From Forficula auricularia (Eukaryota; Arthropoda; Insecta; Dermaptera; Forficulidae), in assembly GCA_024734495.1 (NCBI GenBank), contig JALMQS010000055.1, positions 14,169,189 through 14,233,188 of the forward strand: a DNA stretch of 64,000 nucleotides, given 5' to 3'. Positions within the stretch are counted from its first letter, which is position 1; each line of letters begins with the position of its first letter. The position numbers were made by a program, and so were the translations under genes. Positions 50,654 to 62,716 of the stretch are shown piece by piece. The notes beneath the pieces were generated by a model, which made no database searches, had not been told where the DNA came from, and saw only the letters and a list, made by a program, of their open reading frames with translations.

Positions 50654-52399
50654 TCATTTCAACAAAATTACCAATCCTAGTTTGGGATGGATATGAATTT
50701 TATATTTTGTAAAAAGCATTTCACAGATGAAAACTACTACAGCCAAACCAAGACCAATAGATAGTATTATAAATGCAACAATAAGATCGTTAATAGAAAA
50801 AACTTTCACTTTTTCAATTGCATTCTCATGATGATTGGACGTCATTAGCATTGTATTCCATGTTTGTAGCACATCATACCAAGAAAATAATCCATTTTCA
50901 ACAAAACCAAAGAGTTTTAATAAAAATTTATCATAAAAAGGAAATCCTTTCGTAAAAGTATGAAGTAATAATGGGTAACTGCCAATGGGCTCTTCCATTA
51001 TATGCAGACTTTCATGATATTTAGGATTTTGATTAATCGAGGTTATTGCAGTTTGACATGGCAAAATTAATGCAATTTTCGAATCATGATAAACTGTATC
51101 GAGTGAAACATTTGATTTCCTCATTTGATCTCCAATTTGCCTCGGAAACCATTTTACATATATGTGATTTAAAATTGAAAAATTACTTTCAGTTGAATTT
51201 ATAAAAAAGTCTAATACGAAATTCATTTCATGACAACGGACTGTGTAATTGTGATCTAAAAGTTGTTGTAGTTTGTTCGTGGGTGGATAACGCGAAGGCG
51301 ATTGCAGATGCGAATACATCACAGACTGAAAGCCATTACTGAAGATTACCGAACCCAACAAGATGAATATAGTCAAAAGCCGGAAATTTAACGATTTCTT
51401 AATAAAAATAGCAGTGGAGCTGCGTGAAATATACAAACTCAACATAATTAATAGACTATTGAATAAAGTAGTGTGTCTGAAATCCATAATATACCAAAAA
51501 ATTCCTGAAATAATCCACATTACAAAAAGAGCTATCCAAACATACATATCAAAACTACGAGGTACAGCTTGCCATGATGGAAAAAATTCATTTTTTTGAA
51601 CAACAACGCAATAAGGCATTACATCAAACGCCGATTCAAAGCTAAACCCATGGTGAAATGGGAATCCCGGAAAAAATAAGTAATTGGCAGATGCTGTGGG
51701 GTCTGCAAATTTTGAATAATTCCAACTTTTTAATATATATTTTGCAAATTTAGATGATTTTCCTTGAAATACATTATCATCGACGGAGTTTTCCAAGTCT
51801 AATTTAGCATTTGAATCAAAAATGTATGCTAGCTTGCGCATATTTGGCCGCCAGTTGAAATAGGCATTCGTGATACGCGAAATATTTTTCCATTTACGCT
51901 CACCCCAAAATTCTCGAACTAGTACTATATGATCCTCACCACAATCAGACGGATTTTCAAACAAGACTAATGTATTAAAAAACGAAAATCGTTCATTCCA
52001 AGATAACGATTCGAGCTTCGAATTAATTCTCTCTTCCAATGTACGACACTCATAATGTCGATAATCATAATAGATGAGTTTTCTTTTGCTGAAATCCTCA
52101 TTAGGACCAGGAAGGAGATCTAACAAAAGAATATTATAACCTTGTACGAACATGTTTTGCAGTCTAGAATCAATCTTCAAACTTCGATTGTGATTCAAAT
52201 GCAATTCTTTAATTAATTCATTTAAAAACTCATAATAAGAACCTGTATAAAAGAGAGTGGTCTCAAAATCTTTATTAAAATGCTCATTCATATAGTAAAT
52301 TAAAAGATTATAATTTTTTGGTTGATGTATTTTTAATAATTCTTGAATATGACAGATGACAATTGGTAAATGTACAATCAAATATTTGATCAGATGCAT
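50654..52399 (-). CDS. Divergent ionotropic receptor (IR), intronless
   Basis: 581 codons. The extracellular N-terminal/S1 part (about 1-280) is followed by TM1 (about 287-305, WIALFVMWIISGIFWYIM), a pore-loop stretch (about 313-325), TM2 (about 338-360, LTIFILLGSVIFSNGFQSV), a second extracellular S2 lobe (about 380-520) and TM3 (about 540-562, VAFIILSIGLGLAVVVFI). This split ligand-binding-domain layout is the ionotropic glutamate receptor fold; insect IRs are chemosensory cation channels in neuron dendrites, working with co-receptors. The canonical SYTANLAAF-like pore-exit motif is replaced by SNGFQSVMYS, as in divergent IRs. The first Met gives only a weak signal peptide, so an upstream exon is possible. 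A paralogue lies at 62717-63905 and has an intron where this gene has none. Confidence 0.88.
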   Translation of the reverse strand: MHLIKYLIVHLPIVICHIQELLKIHQPKNYNLLIYYMNEHFNKDFETTLFYTGSYYEFLNELIKELHLNHNRSLKIDSRLQNMFVQGYNILLLDLLPGPNEDFSKRKLIYYDYRHYECRTLEERINSKLESLSWNERFSFFNTLVLFENPSDCGEDHIVLVREFWGERKWKNISRITNAYFNWRPNMRKLAYIFDSNAKLDLENSVDDNVFQGKSSKFAKYILKSWNYSKFADPTASANYLFFPGFPFHHGFSFESAFDVMPYCVVVQKNEFFPSWQAVPRSFDMYVWIALFVMWIISGIFWYIMDFRHTTLFNSLLIMLSLYISRSSTAIFIKKSLNFRLLTIFILLGSVIFSNGFQSVMYSHLQSPSRYPPTNKLQQLLDHNYTVRCHEMNFVLDFFINSTESNFSILNHIYVKWFPRQIGDQMRKSNVSLDTVYHDSKIALILPCQTAITSINQNPKYHESLHIMEEPIGSYPLLLHTFTKGFPFYDKFLLKLFGFVENGLFSWYDVLQTWNTMLMTSNHHENAIEKVKVFSINDLIVAFIILSIGLGLAVVVFICEMLFTKYKIHIHPKLGLVILLK

Positions 52400-52605
52400 T
52401 TTTCTTAATTACACGCAAAATCACTTTCTTTGGCAGAAAAAGTAACTGATTGATTTCTCTATAACATGGAAGGTACCAAGGTAGACGGATTGAAGAACTA
52501 TCAATCTTGATATCCCTTATGATCTTGGGCTATCTTTCACAACAGCGAATCACTGCTTAAGACTTATTAATAAATAGAACGCTCTAACCATTAAATGATA
52601 ATGAT

Positions 52606-53001
52606 TCAAAAATAATTATAGAACTGTAATTCTTCTTTACTTTCGTCGTGGATTCTCGCATACACAAGCTCTTCTGACCCGATTAGCAGGATGATCCTCG
52701 AGTCAAATTCATTTTTGATAAGGAATATAGAGAGAAATTTCAATTTCACGGATAGATGTTTTCTGTGTTTATATATTGTCAAGCATATTAGGTATTTATT
52801 ACTCGTATTGCTGAATATATTATTTTTCTTCTGTTTTTGTGTTATCTTTATTGTCCTGAATCTGTAAAGGATAAATTTAAATAAATAAATAAATAAAATA
52901 AAAACCTCGATATAACGTACAAATTCAATCAATGCCCTACCAGGAGTGTCCGCTAAAGCTGAAAGTTCCGTATATAATAAAGTAGGTTTTCCAAATTGCA
53001 T
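52606..53001 (-). other. Open frame of unknown status
   Basis: 131 codons on the minus strand, upstream of IR gene 1. The ends look protein-like (MQFGKPTLLYTELSALADTP; IILLIGSEELVYARIHDESK), while the middle is low-complexity with a possible intron (GTTTTTATTTT to TTTACAG, about 52860-52907). It could be an upstream exon pair of an IR-related gene or chance. I do not recognise it. Confidence 0.25.
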
Positions 53002-54745
53002 ATGCTAAAAATTGATAAATTAGTTTATCTGTTTTGAATTATGTAGATACCTTTAAGTTTAAATATATTCGATTGTAGTCACCGTAGTTTTTTGATTCGT
53101 GATTAAAAAGTACGCGAACTTCTAAATAAATATAGCTATATATCCGAAATTGCACTTAAATAAATTTAGCTATACAAATAAAACAAAGTTAACATTTTAT
53201 AAAAACAGAAATAATTTTACCCTCTTCAATCGCTCCGAAAAATTGTTTTAATGATCAACGTGTTAATTTTCTCATAGAACATACAGAATAAAAATTTTGT
53301 CAGTTAAATCGAGATTCAAAAAATCGAAGGTTTACTGTAGGTACTTTGAAAGCTTCTGATTGTAGCAAAAAGAACACCACAACTGAGACTAAATTCAAAT
53401 TAAACACCATATATATATATTAATGATTTTTCTTTATTTTATTAATATTTAATATATTTTTCTCTTTATTAAACTTTAATATTAACGACTGTGGGAGTGT
53501 ATCAAAAATATTTCAAATAGCGAGATCGATTAGATTTATTAGGACATTTATAGAAGATTATATATAGGGTGATACATATAATATATGCCACTCTTTTATT
53601 TCGAAAACCGAACAAGATTGGAAGATGACGAAAAAAATTCATCTCTAAAGTCTAGTTGTGCTTTGATTTGATAACATATTTGTTTTCCGTTAAAGATTTT
53701 ATTTGTTTGATATTTTAACCCCTCCCCCCTCCAATTTGGGGTAAATGATTTTTGCCCTATTTATTTTGCGGGTTCATAAAGAGTCACTGCAAAATTTGGT
53801 CGATATTGGCCAGAGATTTAACGAATTTAATTAGTTTAACCACAAATTTACAAAATTCTTATTGGTTATTGTGGTAGATTGCACGCACAAAATTGACAAT
53901 AAACTAGCCCATAAACGCATTAATAGACAATTTCAAATAAAAATTAATATTAAATTATAGAATAAAGAAAAAAAATATTATAGACAAATCTTAATAATGT
54001 GATTTTAAGTAAAGATGGGCTCACTAAAACATTCGCTGACTAAAACAATCAGCTCTTTTTATAACTTATCATATTTTGGCAAAAAAAAAAAATATTTATA
54101 ACCCTTTTGCCCGAGATGAAACTGAAAGATGTTTTAATAATGAATCAATTTTAAAATTTCCTTTTGTTCCCCAAATACGAAAATTCCATCAGAAAGTTCT
54201 AAATAAGCTCTAGCACTAAATTTTTTTGACTAGCACCAATCAATTGTGTTAAAATAAATTGAGGCATGTGTGCCTGTAAACACCAAGAATATATTTATAT
54301 TCAGATTAAAATAAATATCTTTTTTATTTTTTATCGCATACATTTTGTTTGTTATAATGAAGGATATTTTTACAGAAGTGATCTGCCACGTGTTTGCGCC
54401 ATGTAATGAAATAGGATATTTTTTATTATAAATGTGATTCTAATGATGTTGATTTCAAAAAAATAATATTTTCAATACTACGTTAATTGCATAATTATAT
54501 TAAGTATTTCTTGAGAGTTCCTGATGAATATGAAAATAAAAGACAGTAGGCTCGGGAGGAGACATAGCCTTTACACATATTTCTTTTTTGAGTTATCGTG
54601 GATATCGGAATCTACACAGATATACTCTACAGAAAAAAAATCAAGCTTGGAAATTATTTTTTATATTCAGACATTTTTGAACAGAATTGAGAACAAAAAA
54701 CTTTACTCACTTTCCTACCACATTGTCATTGCAATCAGACATCAT
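53002..54745. other. Intergenic, nothing firm
   Basis: AT-rich; TA microsatellite at about 53410. No coding or transposon ends that I would defend. Confidence 0.4.
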
Positions 54746-54879
54746 ATAGAACACCTACGCCTCCACCCACTCACTTGATCAATTTTCCCTTCTCTTCGGT
54801 AATGCAAGGGTCTTTTGAGACTCCATCTTACTCGTAGGCCCTTCTTGAATTCGATTGCATTAAAAAAAAAAAAAAAAAA
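54746..54879 (+). pseudogene. Extreme 3' end of the 27.8-kb LINE family
   Basis: Starts at the HLRLHPLT codons, then the stop, the same short UTR (TTCCCTTCTCTTCGGTAAT, GATTGCATT) and a poly-A tail. Typical 5'-truncated insertion. Confidence 0.85.
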
Positions 54880-56459
54880 TACGAAGTCTTGAAAAAGTTT
54901 CAACTTTTTCTTCAATTTTTGTTTGTTTTCACGGCTGGCTAAAAGATACAGAAAGACATGTAGGTGTGTTTTTGACATAATTAAACCAGGCCTTTGATTG
55001 AAGTAATCCAGCGCCTCGCCTGTAAAGTGAAGGGTATGCATTCAAATAGAACGTCCTGCATTGCGGGATGCGTTGACAGGCGCTAAATATCTAAGTAGTT
55101 TATATTTTTTCACAAGGTTTTTATGAAGCACATCAAATCACAAGTGAGAACACGAATTACTGATGTTAGAAAACTATTTGCGTATAGCGACAACATCAGG
55201 AGATCAATTTTGATGCACATATCTCTGTAAAACAATCAGACATCTCATTTTTAAATATTTTTAAATTGTCTAATAAATATGTTTGATTCCCATTTATGTT
55301 TTATTTTCTTCAAAAAAATAAATATACTTTTTTTTATACATTAGACCAGGCATTTATACAACAAAAAGATAGAGTTCATCGGTGTTTTCATCTTTTTTAA
55401 ACATAAAGTTCATTTAGTTCAGAAAAAACTACAATTTTAATGGTTTATATAATAAATTATTAATCAAATTAGTTATCTATTTGTTTTTTTACTTACTTCT
55501 TTTAAAATTCGTTAAAAAATGTTGATTTCGAACTTTATTATTTAATTTCTTCTTGGAGAAAAGTGTCACTATTTTAAACTTATTTTTATATTTCAATGCT
55601 AATGACTATCTTTTGCCTAATTGAAGAACTGTGTTCAATTTGAATTAAGTTGTCCTACACGGTGAAATGAACAAAATGTTGTTAATTATTGGTTTATTTG
55701 TTGAAAAATATACAAACTTCTATGCGCTTGTGGCACTGTTGTCAAACCAAATTAGATTGCTCTACAAGAAAGTTATAATACAAGATTACGTGCTATTTGT
55801 ATTATGTTATAGTTTTAGAAGGCTATGTAGAAGGACTAAAACATATTTTTAAGTAACATGTATTCTTAACTTTGTACGGAAAATATTATTAATGTCTGAA
55901 ATATTTCATTTTAACTTTTGAATGAATTGCCAAACTGCCGCCCCTGAAAATTTGCCGCTGTAGGCTGTAGCCTACTTAGCCTATTTAGATATACGGCCCT
56001 GTCCTAGTTGATTAGCTCCCGGACAGAAGAAATTGAATCTTTTCATACAACTTCTTTTAAAATACAAAATTCTTAATCAAAATGCTATTTTCGTAAATAA
56101 TAGGCATACTGTGAACCTTAAGATAGATGGAATCGATAAAATAAGATCGTTTTCTTTCTCATTTTAATTCTTTTCTTCCGTTGTATCAAGAGGCTGGCTG
56201 GGAAGTCACCCGGCATCAGCGAATTATTTGTTACTTTTTTCTAACTTTTTACCATTTTCTTAAAAATTAATCAATATATTTCTTTAGAAATTAAATATCA
56301 TTATTAATAATCGATTGTTTTATAATATTTATTAATTTTATATTTTTAAAAATTGTTTCAAAGTAGTAATTAGCGTTTTTTCTAATTAGACTTCAAATAA
56401 ACTACCCTTTAAAATGCAAATATTCTAATAAAAATTATTAGATATAAAAGATAAAAGAA
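54880..56459. other. Intergenic, nothing firm
   Basis: No recognised gene or element. A 61-codon open stretch at 55667-55852 has no family features. Confidence 0.4.
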
Positions 56460-56509
56460 AATTTAAATTTAGGGAACGAAGAAAAGATTAATTTTTATTA
56501 CAGACAAAA

Positions 56510-56604
56510 GGATCAGCCGGGGCTCGAACCCTGGATCTTTGCATGTGTACTGCAATGCTTTGTCATAAGAGTTTTATCTCCTATATCCACTAAGCTACTG
56601 ATCC
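56510..56604 (-). repeat. tRNA-like unit 1
   Basis: The minus strand starts GGATCAG and ends CTGATCC, a perfect 7-bp acceptor-like stem, with an A-box TAGCTTAGTGGAT and B-box GGTTCGAGCCC. At 95 nt it is too long for a plain tRNA unless it has an intron or long variable arm, and it is embedded in a dispersed repeat. Confidence 0.5.
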
Positions 56605-56867
56605 CTGAACCCAACCAATACCTCTTGTCTATATGAATTATGGAATTTTTTTTAATCCTCTCCTCGTTCATTTTTTGCAGCATAGGCCTTGATTCATTAA
56701 TTAAACAATTAAATATTCCAGCGCCTCCCAATCGATCGCAGACCCCAAAGATGGAAAACAATTTTCTCTTCACCCGGGGCGCCATCACAACGAGGCCGTG
56801 TAAAGACAATTAATAACAAATTTAAATTTAGGGAACGAAGAGAAGATTAATTTTTATTACAGACAAA

Positions 56868-56960
56868 GATCAGCCGGGGCTCGAACCCGGGATCTTTGCA
56901 TGTGTACTGCAATGCTTCGTCATAAGAGTTTTATCTCTATATCCACTAAGCTACTGATCC
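56868..56960 (-). repeat. tRNA-like unit 2
   Basis: Near-copy of unit 1, with a fully paired T-arm (CCGGG TTCGAGC CCCGG). The same A and B boxes are present. Confidence 0.5.
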
Positions 56961-57170
56961 CTGAACCCAAACTAATTCTGGTTCGAGCCCCGGCTGATCC
57001 TTTTGTCTGTAATAAAAATTAATCTTTTCTTAGTTCCCTAAATTTAAATTTGTTATTAATTGTCTTTACACGGCCTCGTTGTGGTCGCGCCCCGGGTGAA
57101 GAGAAAATTATTTTCGATCTTTGGGGTCTGCGATCGATTGGGAGGCGCTGGAATATTTAATTGTTTATAA

Positions 57171-60100
57171 AAGAAAATATTTCATAAATATGAATTTAAT
57201 GAATAGATTTAATTGAGTATGTGATGAAGAAACGATTAAACCCTTTTGCCATTTTAAGTCGATTCTCTGCCCCAGTGAAGAAACTGAATGTTTTCATAAT
57301 ATTTAAACTACAAAATTCTTAATTAAAATGCTATTTTCTTATATTAGAATGATTACGTGTATCTTCACATAGATTAAATCGCTAATATAAGATCATTTTT
57401 CTAGACTATATCTGTATGTTTTTTGACAGTGTATTTTTATTCTAATTTAAATAGGGACAATATTTGTATAATTAACAAATAATAAATCTGAAAAAATTGA
57501 GAAGCGTTGTTGTGTCGTGCAGTATTGTAGTTCCGCCACTGGCTCGACTGTATGTATCATTTGTCTACTTATTAAACTTTAAATTGTAGGAAAAGTGAAA
57601 CTTTTTCAAGATTTGGTGCGCTGTTTGCAGTTTCGTTGAATGAATAATTTGAAGATAAATATCTAAATCTTTTTTCATTTTGATTTAATATTTTCTTACC
57701 TAGAGTCAAAAGCCTATAAAAATAATAGCAATTAAGAAATTATCTAATAGTCTGAAATAGTTTTGAACATGTTTTTGGCATCCTTGCAATGGTTTAGATC
57801 TAAAGGAATAGAGATCATTCTATCTCCATCAATTTTAGTCTTTTTCTTCAATCAGATTCTAATGAAACAATCGCTAATTCGCGCATTTATTAAATAATAA
57901 AAAGTCAAAAATCTACTTAGCTCCCTGTATTGGAATACAAATATTTTAAAATAAGAACAAACTTTCTACGACTTTTCGTTCTTAAATTATTGTGGGTATC
58001 TGAATCCAGACTCACAAACAAAATGTTTTTTCTCATTTTTCAATAGAGTGAGCAAAAAAGAAAAAAAAATGAAAATTTTCCCTTGAATATAATAATAGCC
58101 TAATAGAAGTAAAAATCGGTTTGCCTAAGGCAGCGCTTCTTAAACTTTTTTCATTCGCGACCAAATTTTGGTTGAGAAAATTTTTGTTACGCCAGATTAT
58201 ATGTTCAGTGGGTATAATGATAATCTGATTGTTGGTTTTTGATTTTATTTTATTTTAGTGGTGGGTGTATCCTCAGGGTATCTCTCTCGATGTTTAAGAT
58301 CTGAAATTATTGACTGAATTTACTATGCTTTTATTTACTACTTTTACTGTGAAATTAAATAAAAATGGATTAAGGAAATTGATTAAAAAAATAAAAAAAC
58401 AAAGGAAATCAAATGGACAAGCAGGATTTGGAAATTTTCAATAATAATAGATATAATGTTTAGAATTATTTAATATCTATAATGTGAATGTATTTGATCG
58501 CTGCTTGATATCAACAGATAGAGAAATTTGTTAGTGAGAATAATAAGAGTATGGTCGTTACGCTCATTGGTGGTGAAGGTTATATGATCGTTTCTTGCAA
58601 TCTTCTGGATTTCAGAAATTCCTCCCTTGGTAACCAATTCCTTTGACAGAAATTCTCCTTCCTTCCGGCGGTCTTCTTTGAGCCCAAAGTTTAGCTTCTG
58701 CACCGATTATTGATAAGCAGTGCACCTTGGAAGCAGAATTCTCGGTGTCTCGTTGAAATAGCGAAAGAAATAATATTGGACCCCAATTTAGAGATTTTCG
58801 TTTATCGAGCAGGATACAATATGAAATTATAATATCAATTCGATCCAATTAGTTTTGTAGAGAGAAGCGTCCTCGATGAATGTTTGTATAGACGAGTCAC
58901 AATGAATACTCAGTGAGTTGTATATTCTCAAAATGAGTAGTGTTCATGAATGTATGTATAGAGGTGTGTTATCAAGAAAAAGCCTCGTGAGTTGTTCCGT
59001 TCTCAATCAATGCGTAGTGAGATGTGTTCTCCACCAATGCTTAAAGAAGAGTCCTCACTCCTCCCTCTCTCTGACTTCTCCTCTTTCCTTCAAGCAACGA
59101 TTTTTTAAATAATTTATATTATTATTTGTTTTTACTTAAAAGGAAAATACATTCAAATAATTCCTAAGAGGTTCATCCCCCGCCCGTATTGCACTCTGTT
59201 TTCTGCGTGAATTCAAATCTCAATTTATTATTTATTATTAAATTTGTGAATATCTAATTTTAACCTAATCTATTGAACAAAAGAAATTATATTAAGTTAT
59301 TTTTTTTTTTTATAATTTATATTTAAATGAAATTTATATATAACCAGAATTAATTAAATACTATTTTTATCCTCTTTATCTCCAATCCGTCTCTCTTTGC
59401 AATTTCTTTGTACAAGGTATCCTTGGATACATTGTAAGTTATATAGAATAAACTAACATTTTTATTATTATATCATAAATAAACTTATTATATTTTAAAG
59501 AAAATCTTTTTTAAACATATCTATTTTATACATGTGAGCTCAGTAACCCCTAGCTTCATGACACTCCCCACCCCAGTTTCATGAAAAGCAACCTCCCATA
59601 CTTTTATTAAAATTACACCCTCACTCCATTTTATTCACAAGAATTAGAAGTTTCTTTTCATTAAAGAAGTTTTTTTGCTTCGTTTTTTCAAAATATCTCA
59701 AAAACTGTTGAAACTATTTTGATAAAATAAATTGATCGAAACCATGGGATTTTTATCTACAAAAAAGCTTTAATGAGTGAACGTCAAAAAATTATGTTTT
59801 TCAAGATATTAATTTTTTTGTCTGTTAGTAAGTAAGTATAACATATATGTAAGATTGAAATCAAATTCATAAATTTTTCATTTAATAACTAAAATAAAAT
59901 TAAGAAACTATATAAATTGTCAAAAAATAGAATTAAAACTATAAATTAAAAACATTAGAAATATATTAGGTAATTATTGGTCGCTATTTGATAATAAACG
60001 GATTTGTTTATTATAGATGGAACAAAATCTTTGTCTTCACTAGAAAGTTCTACCACGTCTATATAATCTTCTCGTGTTGACAATCATTGCCTGATGTAAC

Positions 60101-60499
60101 AGCCTAATCTATTTTATTAGGCCCTTCGATGGCAAGATTCCCCCCTGTGCGAAATCCATCGATATATATTATAAAATATAAATGACAAAAATAGAATATC
60201 TCATAATGTTAATGACAGGTTAAATATTTCAAACCAAGGCCATACAATATACCTATAGAATATATTTATTTATTTAAATAATGTAAGCTCAGAGAAGAAC
60301 TAAAGTTCATACAGTAATACATATTATACAAATTAGTTACATATTTTTTTTTACATTTAATATAATAATTTACAAGTAGAAAATTGAAATAGTGTTTTTA
60401 ATTTAAAGCGAATAAAAACAAACGAATAAAAATTCACCAAACTGAAAAAACTTCTTAGTGACGAGTTTCATATTTTCACTGAACATATATATATATACA
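57171..60499. other. Intergenic, repeats only
   Basis: No gene recognised. A hAT-type end (CAGCGCTTCTTAAAC) is at about 58132. A fragment of R1 (AAAACTGTTGAAACTATTTTG) is at about 59700. Open stretches at 58470-58850 (minus) and 58918-59112 (plus) show no family features. Confidence 0.4.
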
Positions 60500-60775
60500 A
60501 GCTGCGACGAAGTTTTTACATGAAATCACTTTTTGAAGTCGGTTTCAAACATATATATTTTATGATTCGCTCTCGACGGATCGTACTTAGTACGTTTGGC
60601 GGGCAGTGAAGACAACATCGCTTGTATAGTTTGTTTGGCACCGACTTCAAAAAGTGATTTCATGTAAAAACTTCATCGTTTAGTTGTAACTCAATTAGAT
60701 AATCATTTTATACTGTGTAGTGCATTTTATTTGATTTTTTAGTTCTTATTATTTTTTCGAAGTCAGTTTATTTTT
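60500..60775 (+). repeat. Foldback family F1, copy D (core only)
   Basis: Inverted arms ACATGAAATCACTTTTTGAA and complement flank the loop with CTCGACGGATCGTACTTAGT and TACGTTTGGCGGG. It lacks the long arm seen in copies A-C. Confidence 0.65.
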
Positions 60776-61339
60776 CTAAAAATCATTTTCATTTAAAATA
60801 TAGGTTCATTATCTAGGGTGATAAGTCAATTGAATAACGCTCTTTATATGGTAGTACCTGGAGACACCGAGCGATGCTCGGTAACTTTTTCCTTCAGTTA
60901 AAAGCTTTATTTTAATATTATTTTTAATTTAAAATTCAGATAAAAATGTCGATTTTTATTTCAGAGCTGTTTTCAAATTAAAAAAAATACAAATATATAC
61001 AGTATTCGCCCAATATAGTACCCCCCACCTCACACCTCCACCACTCTCGACCCCACCCAGAAACCTCGCCCTACCCCCGGATCCCCCACCAATGCAGCCC
61101 ACCTCCTGCACCTGCTTTGATTCAACCACATGATTCATTTTTATTCATCCAATTGTTAATAAATAAAATTTATCAAAATGTGTTATTTTTTCAGAAAATT
61201 GAGAACTGCTTATGCGAAAGATATTTTAAAATTAATTCTTGATTATTTTTTATTCTATTAAATAAATAAGGTTCTTTATAAAAACAATTATAAAACGCTT
61301 ATTAATAATTCTAACGTTTGCATTCGGAGGTTAGCTTGG

Positions 61340-61775
61340 GCCGAACGGGTCTTGCGTAAGTTCGGCGGAGTGGAGGGTGTTGCGGCTTACTGGCGCGAGA
61401 ACCTATACGGTAGTGTCGATGGCCGGGATTTGAATATGTGCGCGGGAGCAAAGAACTCTTATAATTTGATGCTGCGCCCAGGAGTAATTAAAAACAATGC
61501 TTTTATAGAATTTTGTAGGCTGAGATCGGGGTCCCTTCCTTCAGCCGCAAGAACCAGCAGGAGAAGACGGCCGGAGGGGCCCCCCGATGTGCCGGGCTGG
61601 GTGCAGACGAACTGAGACAACGGCGCACATCATCCAATGTTGTGATAGTACCGCGGATGGGCGGGTTAAGAGGCATGACGCGGTGGTACGATGTCTGGCC
61701 GATGATTTGATCAAAAAGGGAATGCTTGTCGAGTTGGAGTACTTGTGTTGCCCACCCACCGAAACAAAATAGAAA
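61340..61775 (+). pseudogene. R2-type non-LTR retrotransposon C-terminal fragment
   Basis: Encodes CRLRSGSLPSAARTSRRRR, then after one frameshift at about 61590 the CRAGCRRTETTAHIIQCC zinc-knuckle (CxxC...HxxxxC type) followed by RVKRHDAVVRCLADDL. This block lies between the reverse transcriptase and the endonuclease in R2-like elements. Base composition is clearly more GC-rich than the surroundings. Both ends are truncated, with no catalytic domains. Confidence 0.7.
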
Positions 61776-62716
61776 AAAAAATATAGGAGCAACTCCAGTC
61801 TGGGGGACAATATTGCGGAGCGATTTGGCATCGGGATGGGGGGAGGGCTCGGTCAGGGTCGAGGCCATCACACTCTAGTGGAAGGGAGTGTGGTGGCATA
61901 AAGCGGTGGGGTCCCTCATCGCCCTGGGTATATCGCAAAAAACAATAAACAATTTGACATATAGGACGATGAGGGGATCTCTCCTTAATTTTTACACTTT
62001 CAACAGAAGAACATATAGAGCGGGTGGCGTATGATTATTAATTGTAAATACAAAAAAAAAAAGAAATGTGGAATGTGAGTCAGGATTAATCCTGGCTCTC
62101 TCCTCCGCCCCCTCTGAATCTGAATTTATTTGTTCTAAAGCGGAAAGTGTGAAGTTTGTGTAATGAACTTTATCTTTGTAAGAGGCGGCCCGCTCCTCGG
62201 AGGCCCAAAAACAAAATATAGAACAACATATGTTAAAAACCACAATCACAATAGTTTTCCAAGGCCCTTGAGAACAATGAATTAACCTAACCCATTGTCT
62301 GTCTGGGTACAAAAGTAAAAGAGTAACCTTTTTTTAAAAGCCCAAGATTGCCATTTTTCTACCAGAGAATAATTAATTTGATCACGAAAAAACCCATCAA
62401 AAACAATTTTGTAGAAGATGAGACCGTGACAGATCGAATTGTCAACCCAAAAACTCCCTAACCCGTGAATTTCATCAAAATCGGTAGAGGCGTTTTCAAA
62501 ATAGAACAATGAAACAAACAAATAAATAAATAATTTTTGCTCGTTTAATAAGAGTAGAATGATAGATAGATATAAATTATATCAAATACATCAGGAAACA
62601 TAAGTGAGTGCTTTCTGAGAATTTTAAGACGCTTAGAGATTGCAATCCAGCCTTAAGAAGTGACCCATTGCCTATTACAACAGTATAGACTATATTTTTT
62701 ATACTAATAATAAGGC
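61776..62716. other. Repeat-like spacer downstream of IR gene 2
   Basis: Contains a segment near 62290-62520 with AATTTCATCAAAATCGGT, a phrase common in insect transposon copies, and an AATA-type tail at about 62520. No gene recognised. Confidence 0.4.

Larger units (their letters stand above)
56460..57170. repeat. Direct-plus-inverted repeat complex with tRNA-like units
   Basis: A unit starting near TTTAAATTTAGGGAACGAAG occurs directly at about 56461 and 56821. Its reverse complement continues from about 56975 to 57050. The intervening 56690-56815 segment returns inverted at about 57050-57170. Two full and one partial tRNA-like sequence are included. The result is a palindrome with arms of about 200 bp. 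Confidence 0.75.

Noticed and set aside
51363..51599. Plus-strand open frame inside IR gene 1 (and its twin at 63399-63635)
   Set aside because: It is the antisense of the conserved TM1-TM2 coding region and exists in both paralogues for that reason only.
56510..56604. Functional tRNA gene
   Set aside because: The acceptor stem and boxes are good, but the length (95 nt), lack of a clear anticodon arm and presence in a repeated unit argue for a SINE-type sequence.
58470..58848. Two overlapping minus-strand open frames
   Set aside because: No recognisable motif, no splice signals and no conserved partner in the window.
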